The position numbers were made by a program, and so were the translations under genes. Positions 24,031 to 28,848 of a stretch of DNA of 28,848 nucleotides are shown here, piece by piece. The notes under the pieces are model-generated. The model saw only the letters and a program-made list of their open reading frames with translations, had not been told where the DNA came from and did not search any database. The stretch comes from a virus. Location: the IMG/VR virus record IMGVR_UViG_3300002161_000598, positions 24,784 through 53,631 of that record, one strand, 5' to 3'. Each line of letters begins with the position of its first letter. The stretch's first letter is position 1.

Positions 24031-24444
24031 ATGCAACTATTCGATTATATCAAGGTTTTATTTGGGAAGGATGAACATTGGGATAAAGTTTCCAATTATG
24101 ATAAGTCCAGGAATTCATTTATGACAAATAGATTTATGGGAATTAAATTTCCGGTACAAGCAAATCTATTTAATACATTGAAAACTGACCCAGTAGGTCA
24201 AGCAGAAGCATGGAGAATGGTTGCTTCTAAATTTAATAAAGTTCCTGGCTTTATTTACACAAAGGTTAAAAAACAACCAAAAGAAAAAGAATGGATTCCT
24301 GAACCTAAAGCAGTTGAACTTTATATGAAGTTTAATGAAATAGGACACAGAGAATTTAAAGAAGCTATTCAATACAACCCATCTCAAGTTAAAGCCGCGA
24401 TAGATATTTTAGAAAAACAGATGGGCAATGATGCTAATAGATAA
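24031..24444 (+). CDS. 62: Probable clamp-loader small subunit, gp62-like
   Basis: A 137-residue protein. The N-terminal pattern LFDYIKVLFGKDEHWDKVS, followed by SFMTNRFMGIKFP, recalls the divergent phage clamp-loader A-subunit family (WDxxSxxDxxxFMxNRxLSM) found in phages of Bacteroidota, though T4 gp62 itself is hardly similar. The C-terminal part is helical. Its place just after the clamp loader and exonuclease genes supports this. It would bridge the gp44 subunits and contact the clamp. The next ORF overlaps its last 17 bases. Assignment is from memory of motif spacing and is tentative. Confidence 0.5.
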   Translation: MQLFDYIKVLFGKDEHWDKVSNYDKSRNSFMTNRFMGIKFPVQANLFNTLKTDPVGQAEAWRMVASKFNKVPGFIYTKVKKQPKEKEWIPEPKAVELYMKFNEIGHREFKEAIQYNPSQVKAAIDILEKQMGNDANR

Positions 24445-25096
24445 CACTTTTGAATTTGGGATTCCAACACATATTAGTTTTACTCTCTACAAGTTTGATT
24501 ACATAGATAGTATCATAATTTCTAGAGTCTTAAAGGAATGTAAGAATTGGAATACCACTAATGAAAACATATACACAGTTAAGGCAGAGTCTTTTAAATC
24601 TGCAATCATTGGTAGTAAAAGATTAAGGACCGAAATTCAAAAAACCGAAGTTCATGGCCTTTCTCCTACACCAGGACTTAAACCAAATTCCATTTCTTTC
24701 TTATGGGCTATTTTGGAAAGATTACCAAATTTAGATTGGTTGACGTTTGATATTTCGTATGATAAAAAATTCACAAGATTAATTAAGATTGAAAATAGGG
24801 AGGTTCAGAGTTTCTATTTTAGAATAGACGAAGGTATTTTTGATCTTACGAGAGTATTTGACAGGGAATCATTGGATACTATTAATCGTAAGATGATCCA
24901 GTTTGGTGTTATGCCAAATAAGTACCTTGAACGTCTGCCTTATTTTTATATGAAAGCTTCTCTTCTGTTTGAAGCATTAGGACAACTTGAAATGGAGGAG
25001 TCCTTAAATACATTTGAATTACTTGATCAAATAGATCCTAAACTCGAGGAAGACGATCCAATACTTTTAGTCATAACAGATTATACACCATACTAA
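24428..25096 (+). CDS. Unknown 222-residue protein
   Basis: I do not recognise this protein. It begins MMLIDNTFEFGIP (two adjacent ATG codons, 24428 and 24431) inside the end of the previous gene, so translation is likely coupled to it. It is mixed alpha/beta with many aromatic residues (PNLDWLTFDISYDKKF, RLPYFYMKASLLF), a short acidic region near the end and no signal peptide, membrane segment or catalytic motif. It closes the second replication block; the next gene has its own late promoter. A replication or regulatory role is a guess from position. Confidence 0.65.
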   Translation: MMLIDNTFEFGIPTHISFTLYKFDYIDSIIISRVLKECKNWNTTNENIYTVKAESFKSAIIGSKRLRTEIQKTEVHGLSPTPGLKPNSISFLWAILERLPNLDWLTFDISYDKKFTRLIKIENREVQSFYFRIDEGIFDLTRVFDRESLDTINRKMIQFGVMPNKYLERLPYFYMKASLLFEALGQLEMEESLNTFELLDQIDPKLEEDDPILLVITDYTPY

Positions 25097-25122
25097 GGGA
25101 ATATATAAACAAAAATATTCCC
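25097..25122 (+). promoter_or_regulatory. Late promoter copy (25099-25109) inside a perfect 8-bp inverted repeat
   Basis: The late element gaatatataaa is overlapped by gggaatat (25097-25104), which pairs exactly with atattccc (25115-25122) around a 10-base loop, ending 2 bases before the ATG at 25125. At DNA level it is an operator-like palindrome over the promoter. Confidence 0.6.
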
Positions 25123-25124
25123 CT

Positions 25125-25553
25125 ATGATTAGGTTTTTAAGAAGATGTTGTGAATCAAAGAGAGAATGCATTACATACCTGGTTGTTTTTCTTTGGGTCC
25201 TTGTAGGTATTGTTGCATCATATTTCAACACAAATTTTACTGATTTAGCTGCGTATTTCGTTTCATTGACTGGTTTCGTTGCTGCTTATATTTTTGGAGA
25301 AAGTGTAAGGAAAAGTACCAAAACATCCATATTTTTAGGAGGTCCTACTAGTAAAAGAGAAGCTATGATGTACATTACAATTGCATTATGGTTAATCGTT
25401 GGTGTTTGGGTTATTGCTAAAAATGCTGATTTAATGGGAATGAGCGCGTATTTTGCAGCATTAACACCGTTCGTAGGATCATACATTATTGGGGAAACAT
25501 TTAAAAAAGAAAACGGATCAGATGACTCTGATGTTGGACAAATAAATTCGTAA
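25125..25553 (+). CDS. Four-helix membrane protein made of two tandem copies
   Basis: A 142-residue integral membrane protein. Residues 11-64 and 76-129 align without a gap and share 22 of 54 residues by my count, including SKRE at each start, LW, AYF, LT-FV and YI-GE. Each copy has two predicted membrane helices (about 17-34 and 42-58; 81-98 and 105-122), giving four. There is no signal peptide and a short acidic C-terminal tail. It has its own late promoter, so it is probably made late; a holin, a membrane-anchoring or a superinfection-type role are all possible, with no motif to choose between them. The next gene begins 4 bases after its stop. Confidence 0.75.
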   Translation: MIRFLRRCCESKRECITYLVVFLWVLVGIVASYFNTNFTDLAAYFVSLTGFVAAYIFGESVRKSTKTSIFLGGPTSKREAMMYITIALWLIVGVWVIAKNADLMGMSAYFAALTPFVGSYIIGETFKKENGSDDSDVGQINS

Positions 25554-25557
25554 CTTA

Positions 25558-27513
25558 ATGGCCGTTAATGGATCACAAACAAATGAAAATGGCGATGCTA
25601 TTTTAATTAGTCTTCAAGAACCTTATAAAGATGTTGTTGAGGTATTAGGATTTTCTGATGAAACTTCTGGAGAATCTACATCTGTGTATTTTAATAAATC
25701 ATTTAGATGGGGTATAGATGGTGTCACATATTCTGATTGGATTCCTTTATCTAATGCGAGTCTAGAGGGTTTATTATTAGAACCGATAAATCCATTTTGG
25801 GTTCAGTATAAGTATGAACAGGTGGGCGATGGCACACTAGAATTTAAGTCTATCGCATTAGAAATAGTTACAGACGGCGGAGTTATTTGTAAAGTACCAC
25901 AAATTAATTGCTGTGATAGCAACTCTCAAACTGGTGCGCAAAACCTTGTGGTTGATTGTTGTGCAGGGTCATGGAATCCTTATGATATCTCTAGAGCTGT
26001 ACAAACATATAAACAACTTTCTGCGGTTGCATCAAATCTATTTGGATTCTGTGTTAAGTATTTTAAAACTTCAGCGGATCAACGAAGTAGAGATGTAATA
26101 CTTAAAGAATATTCTTTATTTAATGTTATTTCAACAGCTGAGGTTAAAGTATTATTCCCGGATAACCAATTACCAACGCAGGAGATATCTTTTAATCCAC
26201 TTATGATGGACTTTCCAGTATTATTTGAAATCCATATTGTTAAATCTGCATTTGAACAAGTGTTCGGTGTTGGAGCAAAACCTCAAATGAGAGACTATAT
26301 GTATTTTGAACAGTACCTAAATACAATGTATGAAGTTGATGCAGTTTCTGAAGCTGATGACTTTTTATATAGCGGTTCATACTGGAGAGTAAGTGTAACA
26401 CCGTATCAACAGAGAACAGCTGTTCTTTATCCTGATAAGAATATTGAAGAACTTAAAGATTCTCTAGTTAGTAGTGAAGATAAATTTGCCGAAGAAAGAA
26501 ATGCTGAATTTGATGATGTTAGAAAACCTAATCAGTATAACACAATAGGTACCTTAACCAATGATTATGTTAGAAGAATCCTTGATAAGAAATTATTAAT
26601 TAAGGAAGAAAACATTTATAATAACTGGACAATAGTATCAAAGTATAATTACCAACTAGGATCAATGCCTAAGTTTTCAGATGCAGTAGAATATCGATAT
26701 AATCAAGGATGGACTGATAAACAAGATCGTGCATTTACATTTTGGATAAGACCTAAATACATTAACCCAATTGGGTCAAATATTTCAATAACCAGTATCA
26801 GCGTTAGTAGTGGAAAAGTAAAACTTAATACTCCAGGTTTACCAACAGGAGGTTCTGCAATTAGTGTAGGTGATTGGATTAATGTTGCTGGTACAACTTC
26901 ATATAATGGAATTCATAAAGTTATTGCAATTGGAACAACATCAATTGATATTGATACAGCATATACAACAAATACGTTCCAAGGTACACCAAGATTTAAT
27001 AAAGAAGTAAGTAATCAATTTTTTGTATATGAAAATTCATTAATACCACCTTCTGCTGTTGTATCTTTTACTCATACTCCTAATTGGTTTATTGTTGAAA
27101 TAAACGGTACATATTTTAAGTTTAATCTAAAGGCACAAAATGTTACATTACTTAAAGATTCTTGGTATGGGATTGTAATTAATCTTAATAACATAGCAAG
27201 ACAATTAAGTTTATTTGTGTATGAAATTATAACACCATCTGGTGCGATTAATCCAAACATAAGTTCTACATTAAGTAACATATTTATTGAAACTAAGGAT
27301 TATACACCAGTTAATGTTATAAATTCAAATAAATGGAGATTATTAGGTTGTTCTATGGACATTACCAATATTCGTATTTGGAAAAAACCGATTGAAGAAG
27401 AATTACAAGATTTAATACTTTGTCAATATGTAGTAAAAGATACTCATCTAACAGAATTATTGGATAACGCTGCTCCGCAATTATTACTGCCTAATCAATC
27501 CAACCCTCGATAA
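25558..27513 (+). CDS. LamG/concanavalin-like virion protein
   Basis: A 651-residue protein. The first 120 residues are beta-rich and contain cysteines in two clusters (CKVPQINCC and VVDCC). Residues about 120-345 form a middle region of unknown fold (PYDISRAVQTYKQLSAVASN, FEQYLNTMYEVDAVSEADDF). Residues about 375-635 look like a concanavalin A/LamG sandwich: RAFTFWIRPKY near the start, WFIVEINGTYFKFN and SWYGIVINLN in the middle, and CSMDITNIRIWKKPI at the end. A small beta domain (SISVSSGKVKLNTPG to NTFQGTP, about residues 418-480) seems inserted in the sandwich, with the GDWINVAGTTSYNGIHKV pattern common in phage virion proteins. It lies between a late membrane protein and gp16. Likely a neck, whisker or fibre-type virion component; the exact role is unknown. 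Confidence 0.7.
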   Translation: MAVNGSQTNENGDAILISLQEPYKDVVEVLGFSDETSGESTSVYFNKSFRWGIDGVTYSDWIPLSNASLEGLLLEPINPFWVQYKYEQVGDGTLEFKSIALEIVTDGGVICKVPQINCCDSNSQTGAQNLVVDCCAGSWNPYDISRAVQTYKQLSAVASNLFGFCVKYFKTSADQRSRDVILKEYSLFNVISTAEVKVLFPDNQLPTQEISFNPLMMDFPVLFEIHIVKSAFEQVFGVGAKPQMRDYMYFEQYLNTMYEVDAVSEADDFLYSGSYWRVSVTPYQQRTAVLYPDKNIEELKDSLVSSEDKFAEERNAEFDDVRKPNQYNTIGTLTNDYVRRILDKKLLIKEENIYNNWTIVSKYNYQLGSMPKFSDAVEYRYNQGWTDKQDRAFTFWIRPKYINPIGSNISITSISVSSGKVKLNTPGLPTGGSAISVGDWINVAGTTSYNGIHKVIAIGTTSIDIDTAYTTNTFQGTPRFNKEVSNQFFVYENSLIPPSAVVSFTHTPNWFIVEINGTYFKFNLKAQNVTLLKDSWYGIVINLNNIARQLSLFVYEIITPSGAINPNISSTLSNIFIETKDYTPVNVINSNKWRLLGCSMDITNIRIWKKPIEEELQDLILCQYVVKDTHLTELLDNAAPQLLLPNQSNPR

Positions 27514-27516
27514 GTA

Positions 27517-27527
27517 GAATATATAAT
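27517..27527 (+). promoter_or_regulatory. Predicted late promoter gaatatataat before the terminase genes
   Basis: Copy of the late element with T in place of the last A, 15 bases before the gp16 start at 27543. Confidence 0.6.
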
Positions 27528-27542
27528 CTAAATTGATGGTTA

Positions 27543-28160
27543 ATGAAAGAAGATTCAAAAGAAAGATTTAGAGATACACTTGGTGATTTATTAAATGACT
27601 TACCTGATGAAGTTCCTGGTTTAGATGATATGCCTCAGCTTCCTAGGGTAAGAGCTGAAAATACACAAGTTGCTTTAACCGAAAAGGCAAAGAATAGAGC
27701 ACAGAGGGTTATGAATAACCTTCTTAAGTTTTATCTTAGCGAACAAATTATCGAAGAACACGAATACATTAAAGCAAAAGCAGAACTTGATGAATATGCT
27801 TTAAGTATGTTAATTCGCCAGATGCAGAACAGTGAATCTGCAATAGCTACCTTAATGGATACGATTAATGAAGGTGACACCTCTCCTAGAATGTTTGAGG
27901 TATTAAGTGATCTTCAACGAACTCTACTCGATATCATTAAGAGTCAAACTATGTACATGGTTGCAATTGAAGAAAATGCAAAAAAGATGTCTAGGGATAT
28001 CGATGTATATCATGGTGGTGGTGAAAGCCAATCTACTAAAAAATCAAACGGACAGAGCGGATTAAAAACAAGAGGTACTAAAGACCTTATGAGAGCTTTG
28101 CAAGATAGTATTAACGAAGACGAAATACAAGATGTCGATGGAGATCAAGATGAAGAATAA
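27543..28160 (+). CDS. 16: Terminase small subunit, gp16-like
   Basis: A 205-residue protein. The N-terminus is acidic with LNDLPDEVPGLDDMPQLP, like the DLPGIDG start of T4 gp16 (164 residues). A central helical hairpin follows. The segment SPRMFEVLSDLQRTLLDIIK corresponds to T4 [20 protein letters not shown]. The C-terminus is low-complexity, acidic and disordered. In T4 gp16 forms oligomeric rings that recognise DNA and stimulate gp17. It has its own late promoter and overlaps the next gene, with gp17 two genes on, matching the T4 16-17 order but with a co-chaperonin gene between. Confidence 0.82.
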   Translation: MKEDSKERFRDTLGDLLNDLPDEVPGLDDMPQLPRVRAENTQVALTEKAKNRAQRVMNNLLKFYLSEQIIEEHEYIKAKAELDEYALSMLIRQMQNSESAIATLMDTINEGDTSPRMFEVLSDLQRTLLDIIKSQTMYMVAIEENAKKMSRDIDVYHGGGESQSTKKSNGQSGLKTRGTKDLMRALQDSINEDEIQDVDGDQDEE

Positions 28161-28386
28161 AAATGTTCTTGTTAAAGAACTACAAGAAGAACAGGTTTCA
28201 CCTAGCGGTATTATACTTACTACTGAAAAATATAATCGTAAAGCGATTGTAATTAAATCTGCAACTGATGAAGTAAAAGTAGGAGATACCATTATTAAAA
28301 CTTTAGGAAAGGGAACCGTGTTTAAAATAAATGGCGAGGAATATGAAATTCTACACGAAGGACATATACTTGCAGTTATAGAATAA
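28150..28386 (+). CDS. GroES-like co-chaperonin (functional analogue of T4 gp31)
   Basis: A 78-residue protein matching the GroES fold along its length: VLVKELQEEQ as the first strand, a mobile loop SPSGIILTTEKYNRKAIV whose IIL corresponds to the GroEL-binding IVL of GroES (GGIVLT), then VGDTIIKTLGKGTVFKING, EEYEILHEGHILAVIE as the closing strands. T4 gp31 replaces host GroES so that GroEL can fold gp23; this protein probably does the same for the capsid protein at 16385. Start 28150 (MKNKNVLVKEL) is preferred because it gives the usual short N-terminus; ATG 28132 and 28138 in the same frame would add 6 or 4 residues. It overlaps the gp16 end by 11 bases and precedes gp17 by 2. Confidence 0.85.
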   Translation: MKNKNVLVKELQEEQVSPSGIILTTEKYNRKAIVIKSATDEVKVGDTIIKTLGKGTVFKINGEEYEILHEGHILAVIE

Positions 28387-28388
28387 CT

Positions 28389-28848
28389 ATGGCACAGAAA
28401 CCACAAGCACCTAGTGCAGGATTTGATTTTCAAATTGGAAAGGCCGAAGAAACCTTTTCGTGGACTAGCGAAAAAGTAGAGCAACTTATGCTTGCTTTAG
28501 AAGAAGGTTATAAACCTAAAGCAACTCCGTTCTATGAAGGTAATCCAAACTTAAGAAAAGGCAACATTGTTTTTAATTATACTCCACATGAAATAAGGGA
28601 GATTAAGAAATGTGCAACTGACATTGTGTACTTTGCAAATACATATTGTACAGTTATGACTGACCATGGTCTACAAACGATTGAATTGAGACCGTACCAG
28701 GAAGAAATGTTAAGACAATTTCAAGGAGAACGATTTAATGTTTGTTTAGCAAGTAGACAGATTGGTAAGACAATATGTTCTTCTATTTTTATTGCATGGT
28801 ACTCCTTATTTAATTATGATAAAAATTCTCTTGTTCTTTCAAACAAAG
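28389..28848 (+). CDS. 17: Terminase large subunit, N-terminal part (gp17-like)
   Basis: The first 153 residues of a gene cut by the window end. After a variable N-terminus come FNYTPHEIREIKKCATDIVY, IELRPYQEEMLRQF (T4: LRPYQRDML) and the Walker A-type motif ASRQIGKT (T4 gp17: SRQLGKT), encoded near 28750-28772, then the hydrophobic helix SSIFIAWYSLFNYDKNSL. This is the ATPase motor that drives DNA through the portal; the Walker B motif and nuclease domain lie outside the window. It starts 2 bases after the co-chaperonin stop. Confidence 0.93.
   Translation, partial: MAQKPQAPSAGFDFQIGKAEETFSWTSEKVEQLMLALEEGYKPKATPFYEGNPNLRKGNIVFNYTPHEIREIKKCATDIVYFANTYCTVMTDHGLQTIELRPYQEEMLRQFQGERFNVCLASRQIGKTICSSIFIAWYSLFNYDKNSLVLSNK

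Noticed and set aside
28132-28149. Longer start (ATG 28132) for the co-chaperonin
   Set aside because: It would add six residues before a typical GroES N-terminus and increase overlap with gp16; 28150 fits the family better, but the sequence cannot decide it.
28062-28484. 140-codon minus-strand ORF opposite gp16, co-chaperonin and gp17
   Set aside because: It covers parts of three well-supported plus-strand genes and has a Ser/Phe/Leu-rich composition typical of antisense shadow.

Overview
The window is a stretch of a T4-like, contractile-tailed dsDNA phage genome. Most of the recognisable genes have T4 counterparts: DNA polymerase 43 (C-terminus only), uvsX, 41, 47, 46, 15, 55, 4, 20, 21/22, 23, 44, an rnh-type 5'-3' exonuclease, a probable 62, 16 and the start of 17. 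The sequence is AT-rich. Gene starts are preceded by A-rich, Shine-Dalgarno-less leaders, which is typical of Bacteroidota (for example Flavobacteriia) and their phages, so a Bacteroidota host is inferred but not shown. I saw no tRNA, CRISPR array, insertion sequence or integrase.

Layout. Positions 1-8390 form a replication and recombination block: polymerase end, two glycosyltransferases, UvsX, a small winged-helix candidate, the replicative helicase, an unknown acidic protein, and the gp47/gp46 nuclease pair. Positions 8423-14456 hold tail-sheath stabiliser gp15, an unknown 624-residue protein, a terminator, late sigma factor gp55, head-completion nuclease gp4, an unknown protein and portal gp20. 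Positions 14503-20211 form the head block: a prohead protease fused to a repeat-rich scaffold, the major capsid protein, a strong terminator, and two proteins whose N-termini look like T4 capsid-targeting sequences. Positions 20219-21499 hold an unknown CxxC protein and the only minus-strand gene, a GT42/DUF115-like enzyme. Positions 21574-25096 are a second replication block (clamp loader, small ORF, 5'-3' exonuclease, probable gp62, unknown). Positions 25125-28848 hold a duplicated four-helix membrane protein, a LamG-containing virion-type protein, small terminase gp16, a GroES-like co-chaperonin and large terminase gp17 (cut by the window end).

How it works together. Seven near-identical copies of (g/t)AATATATAA(A/T) lie just upstream of structural or late-type genes and upstream of none of the replication genes. 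Together with the encoded gp55 homologue they are read as the late promoters. Two intrinsic terminators, after 11292 and after the capsid gene, separate late units. The protease cleaves after (I/L)xE, and its fused scaffold carries ten tandem 14-residue repeats that each present such a site or a close variant. The same tripeptide follows the presumed targeting motif in two proteins downstream of the capsid gene. The co-chaperonin probably assists capsid folding, as gp31 does in T4.

The most unusual signals are a glycosyltransferase ORF with no canonical start codon joined to the preceding glycosyltransferase across an A9 run, with a perfect 14-bp hairpin downstream; the scaffold repeat/cleavage array with a likely internal start; and the presumed co-packaged head proteins.
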